DNA of 64,000 nucleotides from Spongiimicrobium salis (GTDB lineage Bacteria > Bacteroidota > Bacteroidia > Flavobacteriales > Flavobacteriaceae), in NCBI RefSeq assembly GCF_043678055.1, contig NZ_JBHEQA010000007.1, forward strand, positions 62,001 to 126,000. The letters run 5' to 3'. Below are positions 16,430-25,210 of this stretch, piece by piece (positions within the stretch are counted from its first letter, which is position 1; the number at the start of each line of letters is the position of its first letter). The notes under the pieces were generated by a model. It ran no database searches, was not told the DNA's origin, and saw only the letters and a program-made list of their open reading frames with translations. The position numbers and the translations under genes were made by a program.

Positions 16430-16912
16430 GTGGAAAAACGTCAAATTGCCTTTGAACTTCTAGTGTATGATTCCTTGGAAGAGTTACAAGCCGAGGATCA
16501 GAAATTAATGGGAGCGGCGGTTGAAGCAAGGAAAAAAGCATACGCACCTTATTCGGACTTTCACGTTGGTGCGGCGATTTTGCTCGGGAATGGTGAAATT
16601 GTTTTAGGAAACAACCAAGAAAATGCCTCATACCCCTCGGGTCTATGCGCGGAAAGAGTAGCTATTTTTTATGCGGGGGCCAATTACCCTGGTGTTGAAA
16701 TCAAAGCAATTGCCATTAGCGCAACCTCCAAGAATCATGTAGTAGAAAAGCCGGCTGCTCCATGTGGCAACTGTAGACAGGCCATATCGGAATATGAGGT
16801 AAAACAGAAAAAACCCATTCCTATATTAATGATGGGGGAAAAAGGACCGGTTTTAAAATGTCATGCGCTATCGGATATTCTTCCTTTGGCTTTCAACAAT
16901 TCATTTTTATAA
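16430..16912 (+). CDS. cdd: Cytidine deaminase
   Basis: A 160-residue enzyme converting cytidine and deoxycytidine to the uridine forms in pyrimidine salvage. Zinc ligands are Cys73 in SGLCAERVAIF and Cys112 and Cys115 in APCGNCRQ, with the catalytic Glu75. The Y-S-x-F-x-VGAA substrate motif precedes them at residues 41-49. Start is GTG at 16430: an ATG two bases upstream is in another frame that soon ends, and the GTG frame gives the usual flavobacterial N-terminus (MEKRQIAFELLVYDS). It sits between porV and pdhA as in related genomes. Confidence 0.93.
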   Translation: MEKRQIAFELLVYDSLEELQAEDQKLMGAAVEARKKAYAPYSDFHVGAAILLGNGEIVLGNNQENASYPSGLCAERVAIFYAGANYPGVEIKAIAISATSKNHVVEKPAAPCGNCRQAISEYEVKQKKPIPILMMGEKGPVLKCHALSDILPLAFNNSFL

Positions 16913-16990
16913 AATGTCTTTGTACTCACATCCTTCGACAAAAGAAGGTATGTTTTTCGATGATTAGAGAAGGATTCCCTTTAGTGTACG

Positions 16991-17144
16991 TAATCGTGTA
17001 ATGCTATTACAAGACTGAAAGTTGTTCTTGATGAGAGAGGAAAAAGTGTTTGAATTGGATTTCTCTTCCCTCCCTAAGGGATTCTATTTTGTTTCCATAG
17101 CAAGGAGTAATGAAAAACAGACCTTAAAAGCAATAAAAAAATAG
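16991..17144 (+). pseudogene. Decayed T9SS type-A C-terminal sorting domain
   Basis: Two adjoining frames together reconstruct a T9SS type-A C-terminal domain. Frame one (ending near 17050) reads SCNAITRLKVVLDERGKSV and then hits TGA. One frame over, from 17046, the chain continues VFELDFSSLPKGFYFVSI and ends NEKQTLKAIKK-stop at 17142-17144. The consensus of such domains is a PNP-like start, a V-x-D-x-x-G-K strand, then D-L-S-x-L-x-x-G-x-Y and a basic end, all present here. A one-base frameshift and stop codons upstream mark it as a fragment of a lost cargo gene. Identity of the parent is unknown. Confidence 0.65.
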
Positions 17145-17211
17145 AAAAAGCGTAGTATTTTAGTCCCTTTCCCTAGTTTTATATAATTCTGGGAAACAAA
17201 TCAATTTTTCA

Positions 17212-17243
17212 TTTTTCCACTTTTATATTATGTGTTACTTTTG
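17212..17243 (+). promoter_or_regulatory. Probable pdhA promoter
   Basis: A -7 element TACTTTTG (17236-17243) matches TAnnTTTG. A T-rich stretch at the -33 position (TTTT at 17212-17216, 19-20 bases upstream) stands in for TTTG. The leader to pdhA would be about 85 bases. Confidence 0.4.
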
Positions 17244-17333
17244 TTAATTCACGAGTAAAAAGTATTCCTTACCTTAGAACGGAAACAATACAAAAAAATC
17301 TCGGAAAATAAGTTGACATAATATAAGAGTGGA

Positions 17334-18332
17334 ATGGAAAAAATCACCAAAGAAGTCTACCTAAAATGGTATGAAGATATGTTATTCTGGAGAAAGTTTG
17401 AGGACAAACTTGCTGCAGTCTATATTCAACAAAAAGTTAGGGGATTTCTACACCTGTACAATGGACAAGAAGCCGTATTGGCAGGTGCACTACACGCCAT
17501 GGATCTTACTAAGGATAGAATGATCACGGCTTATAGGAACCATGTACAACCTATAGGAATGGGGGTGGATCCCAGAAAAGTAATGGCGGAATTGTACGGT
17601 AAAGTTACAGGAACTTCCCAAGGTATGGGAGGATCAATGCATATCTTCTCCAAAGAACATAGATTTTATGGTGGGCACGGTATCGTGGGAGGTCAAATTC
17701 CTCTTGGTGCTGGTTTGGCATTTGGGGATAAATACTTTAAAAGAGATGCCGTAACATTATGTTATATGGGAGATGGGGCCGTACGACAGGGGTCGCTGCA
17801 CGAAACCTTCAATTTAGCAATGCTGTGGCAATTGCCGGTAGTATTTGTTTGCGAGAATAATGGGTACGCCATGGGTACTTCCGTGGCCAGAACTTCATAT
17901 TCTACAGATATATGGAAATTAGGTTTAGGATACGAAATGCCATGCGGACCTGTAGACGGGATGGATCCAGTAACTGTTGCCAAAGAAATGAGCAAAGCCA
18001 TTGAACGCGCCAGAAGTGGCGGAGGACCAACTTTTCTGGAAATGAAGACCTATCGTTATCGAGGTCACTCCATGTCGGATGCACAGCATTATCGAACTAA
18101 AGAAGAAGTGGAAGAATACAAAAAAATAGACCCCATTACGCAAGTATTGGATGTGATTAAAGAGAATCAATATGCTTCTGAAGACGAAATCGCCGCAATC
18201 AACAAAAGAGTTAAAGATTTAGTTTCCGAATGTGAGCAGTTTGCAGAAGCTTCAGATTACCCTCCAGTAAACCAACTTTATGATATGGTATACGAGCAGG
18301 AAGATTATCCATTTGTACAACATAAATTATAG
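17334..18332 (+). CDS. pdhA: Pyruvate dehydrogenase E1 component, alpha subunit
   Basis: A 332-residue thiamine-diphosphate enzyme subunit that decarboxylates pyruvate and passes the acetyl group to the E2 lipoyl arm. The ThDP-binding motif runs from GDGA (residues 146-149) to ENN (174-176). The N-terminal GFLHLYNGQEAV and the loop RYRGHSMSD (the phosphorylation-loop region of E1 alpha in eukaryotes) are also present. The separate beta subunit is not in this window; the next gene, three bases on, is E2. That split is common in this family of bacteria, where pdhB is elsewhere. Confidence 0.93.
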   Translation: MEKITKEVYLKWYEDMLFWRKFEDKLAAVYIQQKVRGFLHLYNGQEAVLAGALHAMDLTKDRMITAYRNHVQPIGMGVDPRKVMAELYGKVTGTSQGMGGSMHIFSKEHRFYGGHGIVGGQIPLGAGLAFGDKYFKRDAVTLCYMGDGAVRQGSLHETFNLAMLWQLPVVFVCENNGYAMGTSVARTSYSTDIWKLGLGYEMPCGPVDGMDPVTVAKEMSKAIERARSGGGPTFLEMKTYRYRGHSMSDAQHYRTKEEVEEYKKIDPITQVLDVIKENQYASEDEIAAINKRVKDLVSECEQFAEASDYPPVNQLYDMVYEQEDYPFVQHKL

Positions 18333-18335
18333 GGA

Positions 18336-19985
18336 ATGGCTGAAATTATAAACATGCCGAGACTTAGTGACACCATGGAAGAAGGTACGGTGGCTAAGTG
18401 GCTTAAACAGGTAGGTGATAAGGTAGAAGAAGGGGATATTTTGGCCGAGATCGAAACGGATAAGGCCACCATGGAATTTGAATCTTTTTATGAAGGAACT
18501 TTATTGCACATTGGTATTGATGAAGGAGATGGGGCGCCTGTAGATTCTCTTTTGGCTATAATAGGCGAAGAAGGGGAAGATATTTCTGGACTTTTGAATG
18601 GAAGTGCTTCCAATACGGAAACTCCTGCAGTAACCGAATCAGAACCAGAGCCTGCTGAAACGCCTAGTGCAGATACCAGCAGTGCCCCTGCATCGGAAGC
18701 GACCGCTATTCCCGAAGGTGTGGAAATAATTAAAATGCCTCGCCTTAGTGATACTATGGAAGAAGGAACCGTGGCTTCTTGGTTAAAAAATGTAGGTGAT
18801 AAGGTAGAGGAAGGGGATATTTTGGCCGAGATCGAAACGGATAAGGCCACTATGGAATTTGAATCTTTCTATGAAGGTACTTTATTACATGTCGGTATCC
18901 AAGAAGGAGAGTCCGCTCCTGTAGATGCTATTCTTGCTGTGATTGGTCCGGAAGGCACCAATGTGGCACAAGTTCTGAATAGTGGTGTATCCGCAGGAAG
19001 TACGGTAGAAGAAACAAAAAAAGAAACTCCGGAAGCAGCGCAACCCACAGTGAATAATACCGCTGAAGTTTCATCGCCTGTTACCGATGGTAAGCGAATT
19101 TTTGCATCGCCTTTGGCAAAGAAGATAGCTTCAGATAAAGGAATATCCCTTGCAGATATCAAAGGAAGTGGGGATTTTGGGCGTATTGTCAAGAAGGATG
19201 TGGAAAACTATGTGCCCTCACAAGAACAAGCTGCACCAGCGGTTGAAGTTAAAGCAGAAGCAACTACAAATGCGGTTCCGGTTGCTCCGGTATTTGCAGG
19301 AGAAGAGCATAGTGAAGAAGTAAAAAACTCTTCCATGCGAAAGGCCATTACCAAGAGCCTGAGCAATTCCAAGTTTACGGCGCCACATTACTATTTGACC
19401 ATTGAGGTAGATATGGATAATGCTAAAGCTTCGAGAGCACAGATAAATGGCCTTCCGGATACTAAAGTATCGTTCAACGATATGGTCGTTAAGGCCTGTG
19501 CGATGGCATTGAGGAAACATCCTCAAGTAAATACAACATGGACAGGGGAAACTACCACCTATCATAAACATATCAATATAGGAGTTGCTGTAGCGGTACC
19601 CGATGGCCTTGTGGTTCCAGTCGTAAAATTTACCGATCAGCTTGGACTTTCCCAAATCGGGGCATCGATCAAAGACCTGGCCGTTAGGGCAAGGAATAAA
19701 AAATTAGGATTGGACGAGATGCAAGGAAGTACGTTTACAGTTTCCAATTTGGGGATGTTTGGTATTTTGGAATTTACCTCGATCATTAATCAACCTAATT
19801 CCGCAATTCTTTCCGTAGGCGCTATTGTAGAGAAGCCAGTGGTAAGGAATGAGGAGATCGTTGTTGGGAATACCATGAAAGTTACCTTGGCCTGCGATCA
19901 TAGAACGGTCGATGGAGCCACTGGAGCGCAATTTTTACAGACCTTGCGATCGTATATTGAAAATCCAGTAACGATGTTGGCTTAA
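18336..19985 (+). CDS. pdhC: Pyruvate dehydrogenase E2, dihydrolipoamide acetyltransferase
   Basis: A 549-residue E2 chain. There are two lipoyl domains (about residues 1-80 and 128-207) with lipoylation lysines at 43 and 170 in ETDKATME; an Ala/Pro/Glu-rich linker follows each. The E1/E3-binding domain is around residues 248-288 (FASPLAKKIASDKGI to GRIVKKDV), and the catalytic domain fills the rest, with ACDHRTVDG (His522, Asp526) as active site. It transfers acetyl groups from lipoate to CoA in the complex core. It follows pdhA by three bases. The DNA of the two lipoyl cores is almost identical (see repeats). A terminator follows. Confidence 0.95.
   Translation: MAEIINMPRLSDTMEEGTVAKWLKQVGDKVEEGDILAEIETDKATMEFESFYEGTLLHIGIDEGDGAPVDSLLAIIGEEGEDISGLLNGSASNTETPAVTESEPEPAETPSADTSSAPASEATAIPEGVEIIKMPRLSDTMEEGTVASWLKNVGDKVEEGDILAEIETDKATMEFESFYEGTLLHVGIQEGESAPVDAILAVIGPEGTNVAQVLNSGVSAGSTVEETKKETPEAAQPTVNNTAEVSSPVTDGKRIFASPLAKKIASDKGISLADIKGSGDFGRIVKKDVENYVPSQEQAAPAVEVKAEATTNAVPVAPVFAGEEHSEEVKNSSMRKAITKSLSNSKFTAPHYYLTIEVDMDNAKASRAQINGLPDTKVSFNDMVVKACAMALRKHPQVNTTWTGETTTYHKHINIGVAVAVPDGLVVPVVKFTDQLGLSQIGASIKDLAVRARNKKLGLDEMQGSTFTVSNLGMFGILEFTSIINQPNSAILSVGAIVEKPVVRNEEIVVGNTMKVTLACDHRTVDGATGAQFLQTLRSYIENPVTMLA
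18411..18496 (+). repeat. Lipoyl-core direct repeat, copy 1
   Basis: 86 bases encoding VGDKVEEG to FESFYEG of lipoyl domain 1. It matches copy 2 (18792-18877) at all but three bases, each a third codon position. The flanking lipoyl-domain DNA is clearly more diverged. Confidence 0.85.
18792..18877 (+). repeat. Lipoyl-core direct repeat, copy 2
   Basis: Second copy of the lipoyl-core DNA, 381 bases (127 codons) after the first. The near-identity at silent sites points to recent gene conversion or duplication inside pdhC. Confidence 0.85.
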
Positions 19986-20018
19986 ATTGAAAAGTCATTC
20001 TATATACATTTAAGAGAG

Positions 20019-20049
20019 AGCATCCCAAGACTATTGGGATGCTTTTTTT
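20019..20049 (+). terminator. Terminator of the pdhA-pdhC operon
   Basis: Stem AGCATCCCAA (20019-20028) / TTGGGATGCT (20034-20043), a five-base loop and seven Ts. It lies 34 bases after the pdhC stop. Confidence 0.88.
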
Positions 20050-20076
20050 ATCTTTAAAAACGAAATACATTTTCTT

Positions 20077-21111
20077 ATGAAACAAATCACTCTCTTTGCC
20101 ATAGCCTTATTAATGGGTTGTGGAGGCACTAAAGTAAAGGAAAAGAATGCTACAGGTCCAATTGGAGGGCCAGAAGGACTTAAAGCCCGTATCGCTTCGA
20201 GCGAAGCTGCAACACTTACGGATAATGAAGGAATAACGTATATAAACCATTCCAATAGCGATAAAATAGGGGCTATTATGGAGTTTTTAGCTTCGGATGA
20301 ATTGCAGGGGCGTGATTCCGGAAGTGAGGGCATTGCTAAAGCGGCAAGCTATATTGAAACTATTTTTAAGGAAAATGGGATTTCCCCCTACTTTGAAAGT
20401 TATAAAGATACCTTATCCAATTTTGAGCCTACGGCCTATAATGTGGTAGGGGTTTTGGAAGGCAATGACCCGGTGTTAAAGAATGAATATGTTGTTATTG
20501 GAGCGCATTACGATCATATTGGACGAATAAATCCGGAAAACGGAGATGCTATTGCCAATGGCGCCAATGATAATGCCTCCGGAACCACAACAGTCTTGGA
20601 ATTGGCACGGTATTTTGGGAATGCAAAAGTGAACAAAAGAAGTTTGGTTTTTGCCTTGTTCAGTGCTGAAGAAAAGGGGCTTTTGGGTTCCAAACATCTG
20701 GCTAAAAAATTGAAGGCTGGGAATATGAATCTCTATGCGATGTTGAATTATGAGATGGTAGGGGTTCCTTTAGCGGATAAGGATTACTTAATGTATGTTA
20801 CGGGCTATGAAAACTCGAATTTGGCGGAAGTCAGCAATACCTATGCCAAGGGGAAATTAATCGGTTTTTTGCCGACGGCCAAAAAGTTTGGCTTATTCCA
20901 ACGATCGGATAACTATCCTTTTCACCAAGAGTTTGGCGTACCTTCCCAGACCTATTGTACTTTTGATTTTACAAATTTTAATCATTACCATAAAGTAGGG
21001 GATGAAAACGAACTGATGGATTTTGGACATATGGCAGAAGTAGTGAATAAAAGCATCCCAATGATCACCGGAATCTCCAATGCTGCCACCCAAGAAATTA
21101 AATATCAATAA
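20077..21111 (+). CDS. M28 family metallopeptidase lipoprotein
   Basis: A 344-residue lipoprotein (lipobox LMGC, Cys15) with an M28 zinc aminopeptidase domain. Metal-binding motifs in order are VVIGAHYDHIG, ANDNASGTTTVLELA and ALFSAEEKGLLGSKH, with a late FDFTNFNHYHKVGDEN that supplies the last histidine. It probably trims peptides in the periplasm or at the outer membrane. Its stop codon overlaps the start of the SDR gene by one base (TAATG), giving a two-gene operon after the pdh terminator. Confidence 0.9.
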   Translation: MKQITLFAIALLMGCGGTKVKEKNATGPIGGPEGLKARIASSEAATLTDNEGITYINHSNSDKIGAIMEFLASDELQGRDSGSEGIAKAASYIETIFKENGISPYFESYKDTLSNFEPTAYNVVGVLEGNDPVLKNEYVVIGAHYDHIGRINPENGDAIANGANDNASGTTTVLELARYFGNAKVNKRSLVFALFSAEEKGLLGSKHLAKKLKAGNMNLYAMLNYEMVGVPLADKDYLMYVTGYENSNLAEVSNTYAKGKLIGFLPTAKKFGLFQRSDNYPFHQEFGVPSQTYCTFDFTNFNHYHKVGDENELMDFGHMAEVVNKSIPMITGISNAATQEIKYQ

Positions 21112-21791
21112 TGGGGCATATTATTATTACGGGTTGTAGTCGAGGAATAGGTTTTGAAATGGCGAAACTGTTTGCCGAGGAAGGACATCAAGTTTTGGCA
21201 CTAAGCCGGAACGACGGGCCTATTGCTGCACTTCAACATAAAAATATTACAACTTTTCCCTTCGATATTGCCAAGACGGCAGATCTACAACGCTTGGCCT
21301 CTTTTTTGGAAGAAGAATGGGAACGGGTAGATATCTTGATCAATAATGCCGGAAGATTGCTCAGTAAACCCTTTTTGGAAACTACAGCTTCAGAATTTGA
21401 GGAAGTATATAAAGTTAATGTTTTTGGTGTGGCCAATCTTACCCGAATGGTTTTACCCAAAATGCCTAAAATGGGTCATGTGGTTACGGTGAGCTCTATG
21501 GGAGGGGTACAAGGAAGCATGAAATTCCCAGGATTGTCCGCCTATAGTTCCAGTAAAGGAGCTGTAATCACCTTAACAGAACTTTGGGCAGAGGAATTCA
21601 AGGAAACGGGCCCTTCTTTTAATGTTTTGGCCTTGGGCGCGGTGCAGACGGAGATGTTGGAGGAAGCTTTTCCGGGTTATCAGGCACCAACCACGGCCTT
21701 GGAAATGGCCACATATATTAAAGAATTTGCCTTAAATGGGCATAAGATGTACAATGGAAAATTGTTGCAGGTCAGTAATAGCACCCCCTAA
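21111..21791 (+). CDS. Short-chain dehydrogenase/reductase (SDR) family protein
   Basis: A 226-residue cytoplasmic oxidoreductase of the classical SDR fold. The NAD(P)-binding TGCSRGIG is at residues 7-14, NNAG follows at the end of the fourth strand, and the catalytic set is Ser in VTVSSMGG and Tyr-x3-Lys in AYSSSKGAV. Arg in SRGIG and the later CSR position favour NADP(H). Substrate cannot be inferred. It is translationally coupled to the M28 peptidase. Confidence 0.9.
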   Translation: MGHIIITGCSRGIGFEMAKLFAEEGHQVLALSRNDGPIAALQHKNITTFPFDIAKTADLQRLASFLEEEWERVDILINNAGRLLSKPFLETTASEFEEVYKVNVFGVANLTRMVLPKMPKMGHVVTVSSMGGVQGSMKFPGLSAYSSSKGAVITLTELWAEEFKETGPSFNVLALGAVQTEMLEEAFPGYQAPTTALEMATYIKEFALNGHKMYNGKLLQVSNSTP

Positions 21792-21803
21792 TTAACAATT
21801 CGC

Positions 21804-22697
21804 CTACTCAAAATACGATTGGTATTCTGTTGGAATTGCTTCTAAAGATCGAATTTCAATATTCTTGTAATAGAGCTCGGCGGCTTCGCTCTGCAATTGA
21901 ATTTTGCCTTTGGTCATTGGTACTTTTTTGCCATCCTCTACGTAGCGGGAATTTCGCAGCACCATAGCCGTTTTTCCATTGACAATATGGATGCTTTTAT
22001 CTTCAAAACAGATCAGTTCCAGTGTATTCCATTCGCCATGTGGGTTTTCATAATTTCCACTGCGCATACAGTAGCTGGGAATGGCTTCACCTTCACCGAT
22101 GCCAATGAAATCCTGAGATACATCGGCCACGGGATTCATAATATACTCCGGAATATAAGCCCTGATATCGATAGCCGAATTGGCCTGATTCCAATAATCC
22201 CCAAGATGTCCCTCCATAATCTGGAATTCTTGGGAAAGCATCCAAGATCTCCAGTGTTCTACACCAAAAGGACCTATGGAATGATATAAAATGCCGGAAT
22301 CTTTTAAAAGATTTTTTCGGGGATCCCATTTTTTATCTCCCCATTTAAACTGTATCCTAAGATGGTAATTGGCATATTCTTCCTTAGTAGAGACACATCC
22401 ATATACCTCTCCGCTAACTTTTAGTACGGTTTCATGGTCTTCCTCAATGATACTGAAGACCTTAAAGGGATCTTTGTTTATTCCAATGGGAGAAATGGGG
22501 TTCCCTTCGTCATCTTTAGGGATGTCTCCATTATACCCCAATTGGTGCTTGTAACTTAGATAAGTATCCCAATGGCTGAGATCTTCATCCAAAAGTGAAG
22601 TCCAGTCCTCTTCTTGTTGATGTTGACAAGAAGAAAAAACTAAGGATAGCGTAATGAATAAGCAACAAACTTTAGTAAGGCGAAAAAGTATGAACAT
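21804..22697 (-). CDS. DUF1080 (3-keto-disaccharide hydrolase-type) lipoprotein
   Basis: A 297-residue lipoprotein (lipobox FSSC, Cys24) with a concanavalin-like jelly-roll DUF1080 domain. Typical features are WTSLLDEDLSHWDTY at the N-terminus, YANYHLRIQFKWG, SGILYHSIG and EWNTLELICFED, ending with GKIQLQSEAAELYYKNIEI. The family binds or cleaves sugars; some members hydrolyse 3-keto-glycosides. It is surface or periplasmic and convergent with the SDR gene (12 bases). Confidence 0.88.
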   Translation of the reverse strand: MFILFRLTKVCCLFITLSLVFSSCQHQQEEDWTSLLDEDLSHWDTYLSYKHQLGYNGDIPKDDEGNPISPIGINKDPFKVFSIIEEDHETVLKVSGEVYGCVSTKEEYANYHLRIQFKWGDKKWDPRKNLLKDSGILYHSIGPFGVEHWRSWMLSQEFQIMEGHLGDYWNQANSAIDIRAYIPEYIMNPVADVSQDFIGIGEGEAIPSYCMRSGNYENPHGEWNTLELICFEDKSIHIVNGKTAMVLRNSRYVEDGKKVPMTKGKIQLQSEAAELYYKNIEIRSLEAIPTEYQSYFE

Positions 22698-22725
22698 AAT
22701 GCAGTTATAAGGAATTAAAAAAAAG

Positions 22726-23355
22726 TTACTTCTTATCTTTTAAAATGGAGATTTTTAATATTCGATCAAGTTTTGGAAATGCTTTAAAAAATTCCTCAGG
22801 CTGGGTATAAAGTAGATTTAATTTCCCTCCGGGTTGTTCCCGATATCCTCCATGAAGGTCCAGCACTACATCCATTCCCCTTATGACCTTGCCGAAGGCA
22901 GGAAAACCTTTGACCCCATTGTAATCCAACGTATCCAAGCGGCTATTGTCCACAAGATTAATGAATAGCGCAGCATTCCTAGATTCCTTTCCACCTCGGG
23001 CAAAACTTAAGGTGCCCTTGGTATTCCCTAACTTTACTTCCTCATCGGGAACTTTAAAGGCGCCCCATTGATTGGATATTTGGGGTTTGGTATCCCCAAA
23101 TTGGGCAACAAAGCCTGGAACCACCCTATAGAAGACGCTTTCATCGTATAAATGATGCTTCACCTGTTGGTAAAAGCGATCTACCGCTTTGGGAGACCAT
23201 TGTCGCTCTATGGCAATATCAAAATCACCTTTGGTCGTCTCAAATCGGACCGAAAATTGTTCAGGAGCGGATTGGGTAACCCATTTGGATTTAAAAGGTT
23301 TTGACGTACAACCTAGACATATGAGCAATAAAGCAAACGTGTAAATGTATTTCAT
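22726..23355 (-). CDS. Cyclophilin-type peptidyl-prolyl isomerase lipoprotein
   Basis: A 209-residue lipoprotein (lipobox CLGC, Cys16) with a cyclophilin fold. Active-site residues are seen in FYRVVPGFVAQFG (Arg, Phe, Gln), GTLSFARGG and NAALFINLVDN. The domain starts ETTKGDFDIAIERQWSPKAVDRF, the usual opening. It would catalyse proline isomerisation in envelope proteins. It lies 28 bases ahead of the DUF1080 lipoprotein on the same strand, so both may be transcribed together. Confidence 0.9.
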   Translation of the reverse strand: MKYIYTFALLLICLGCTSKPFKSKWVTQSAPEQFSVRFETTKGDFDIAIERQWSPKAVDRFYQQVKHHLYDESVFYRVVPGFVAQFGDTKPQISNQWGAFKVPDEEVKLGNTKGTLSFARGGKESRNAALFINLVDNSRLDTLDYNGVKGFPAFGKVIRGMDVVLDLHGGYREQPGGKLNLLYTQPEEFFKAFPKLDRILKISILKDKK

Positions 23356-23422
23356 AAGGTACGATGCATAATTATAAGGGGAAATTAAGGGTTTCCCTCC
23401 AGATAATCAATTTCTAAGATTT

Positions 23423-23451
23423 TATTTCACTTACGAAAAAGCCTATTTTTG
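23423..23451 (+). promoter_or_regulatory. Possible promoter of the SprT-like gene
   Basis: TATTTTTG (23444-23451) fits the -7 element; a TTTA about 19 bases upstream stands for the -33 element. The start codon lies only six bases past the -7 element, so the message would be almost leaderless. Weak evidence. Confidence 0.3.
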
Positions 23452-23456
23452 TAATA

Positions 23457-24059
23457 ATGGATGCAATACTAAAAAAATACCTCCCCGAGAGAGCCGTTGT
23501 TCCGTGTTTGGAACTCATCCAGAAAAGTGAAGTACACTTAAAAATTGTGAATGAACGCGTCACAAGGCACGGAGATTACCGAAGACTTCCCAATGGAACA
23601 CACCAAATTACGGTAAATGCGACCTTGAATAAGTACCGTTTTTTAATTACGCTAGTGCATGAAATTGCCCATTTGGTAGCATTTAAAAAATTTGGAAGGC
23701 AGATTAAGCCCCATGGGCCGGAGTGGAAACAGACCTTTAAGTATTTAATGCTACCATATATTCGTCCGGAAATCTTTCCGCCTAAGCTTCTTCCGCTATT
23801 GGCAAAGCATTTTAAAAATCCAAAGGCCAGCAGCAGCACAGATGCCAATTTATCCATCGCCTTAAAACAATTTGATGAAGGTGATAAGGAAATTACCTAT
23901 GTATATGAATTGCCTATGGGAAGTATTTTTAGAATTTATAATGGAAAGCTTTTTCAAAAAGGAAATAAAAGAATAAAAAGATACGAATGCGTTGAAATTG
24001 CTACTGGAAGAATGTATCTTTTTCAACCCAATGCAGAAGTAGAATTAATAAAAGATTAG
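23457..24059 (+). CDS. SprT-like domain protein
   Basis: A 200-residue protein with a SprT/Spartan-like zinc protease core: HEIAH (His68, Glu69, His72) in TLVHEIAHLVAF and His86 in KPHGPEW as third ligand. The C-terminal half carries an extra YVYELPMGSIFRIYNGK region and a basic GNKRIKRYECV stretch that resembles the zinc-ribbon arm of SprT but has only one cysteine. Eukaryotic Spartan cleaves DNA-protein crosslinks; the bacterial role is uncertain. Upstream gene is divergent. Confidence 0.85.
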   Translation: MDAILKKYLPERAVVPCLELIQKSEVHLKIVNERVTRHGDYRRLPNGTHQITVNATLNKYRFLITLVHEIAHLVAFKKFGRQIKPHGPEWKQTFKYLMLPYIRPEIFPPKLLPLLAKHFKNPKASSSTDANLSIALKQFDEGDKEITYVYELPMGSIFRIYNGKLFQKGNKRIKRYECVEIATGRMYLFQPNAEVELIKD

Positions 24060-24095
24060 TTTTAAAAAAGTAATAATAATCTTACAAGAACGTTG

Positions 24096-24110
24096 ATCAC
24101 TATATGTGAT
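24096..24110. repeat. Inverted repeat upstream of manC
   Basis: ATCAC-TATAT-GTGAT, a perfect five-base dyad 17 bases ahead of the manC start. It could be an operator or a weak end signal for the SprT-like message; there is no T run. Confidence 0.3.
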
Positions 24111-24127
24111 GTAAATTCCAAATAATT

Positions 24128-25207
24128 ATGAACACCAATTATTATGCAGTATTAATGGCAGGAGGCGTAGGATCACGTTTTTGGCCGGTAAGTACCACCC
24201 AATATCCAAAACAATTTCACGATATGTTAGGTACCGGAAGTACCTTGATTCAAAGAACTTTTCAGCGATTGAACAAGTTTGTGCCCACGGAGAATATATT
24301 GATTTTGACCAATGAGCGCTACAATGATTTGGTGTTAGAGCAATTGCCCCTTGTAAAACAAGATCAAGTAGTGTTAGAGCCAGCTATGCGCAATACGGCT
24401 CCCTGTATTTTATATGCAGCACTTAAAATTCAGAAAAAAAATCCCAATGCGGTAATGATCGTAGCTCCTAGCGATCATTGGATCGAAGATGAAGAAGCTT
24501 TTGCAACAGATGTGAAAACTTGCTTTGATCAATGTGAAAAGGGTGAAGTCCTCTGTACTTTGGGGATCACGCCTACTTTTCCCAATACGGGTTTCGGCTA
24601 TATTGAATATGAGAAAGAAGATGTGGCCGAAGTAAAGAAAGTGCGACAGTTTCGGGAAAAACCAAATTACGAAACGGCCAAAGATTTTCTGCGACAGGGA
24701 AATTTCCTTTGGAATGCCGGTATTTTCATGTGGAGCGTCCAAACCATTGTGAATGCCTTTGAGGCATATCAACCTTCGCAATACGAATTATTTTCCAAAG
24801 GCATACCCTCCTACAATACCGAAAATGAGCGCCACTTTATCCAGGAAAATTATGCTAAAGCGGAAAATATTTCTATAGATTATGCTATATTGGAACAATC
24901 TAAATCCATTTTTGTCCTTCCAGCGACTTTTGATTGGAACGATTTAGGAACTTGGGGTTCCTTGTACGACAAATTGGATAAGGATGCCGATAATAATGCC
25001 GTTGTGAATAGCAAAACCCTGGTTACCGATGCCAAAGGAAATATGATTCGGTCATCCCAAGGAAAAATTGTTGTGATTGATGGGCTCAATGATTATATTA
25101 TTGTAGATAAAGAAGAAGTTTTGCTGATTTACCCCAAATCAAAAGAACAAGACATAAAAAAAGTGCTTGGTAGTGTGAAAGCTAAATATGGTGACCAATA
25201 CACTTGA
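24128..25207 (+). CDS. manC: Mannose-1-phosphate guanylyltransferase
   Basis: A 359-residue nucleotidyltransferase making GDP-mannose from mannose-1-phosphate and GTP for surface polysaccharides. The pyrophosphorylase signature AGGVGSRFWP is at residues 11-20, with YPKQF at 26-30, then VVAPSDHWI, GYIEY, FREKP and FLWNAGIFMW. It ends with the short guanylyltransferase domain only; the phosphomannose-isomerase half of the longer bifunctional type is absent. The next gene starts three bases after its stop. Confidence 0.93.
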   Translation: MNTNYYAVLMAGGVGSRFWPVSTTQYPKQFHDMLGTGSTLIQRTFQRLNKFVPTENILILTNERYNDLVLEQLPLVKQDQVVLEPAMRNTAPCILYAALKIQKKNPNAVMIVAPSDHWIEDEEAFATDVKTCFDQCEKGEVLCTLGITPTFPNTGFGYIEYEKEDVAEVKKVRQFREKPNYETAKDFLRQGNFLWNAGIFMWSVQTIVNAFEAYQPSQYELFSKGIPSYNTENERHFIQENYAKAENISIDYAILEQSKSIFVLPATFDWNDLGTWGSLYDKLDKDADNNAVVNSKTLVTDAKGNMIRSSQGKIVVIDGLNDYIIVDKEEVLLIYPKSKEQDIKKVLGSVKAKYGDQYT

Positions 25208-25210
25208 TAT

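Larger units (their letters stand above)
16913..17333. other. Intergenic region between cdd and pdhA
   Basis: A 421-base region. Its middle holds a decayed T9SS sorting-domain sequence (about 16991-17144, listed separately) and its right part the probable pdhA promoter. The remaining bases show no coding or RNA signal. Confidence 0.6.

Noticed and set aside
16428..16430. ATG two bases before the cdd GTG
   Set aside because: It is in another frame with no homology; the GTG frame gives the full deaminase.
18488..19192. Long open frames on the minus strand inside pdhC
   Set aside because: They are antisense to a well-conserved gene, have no known domain and mirror the lipoyl repeats, so they are shadows.
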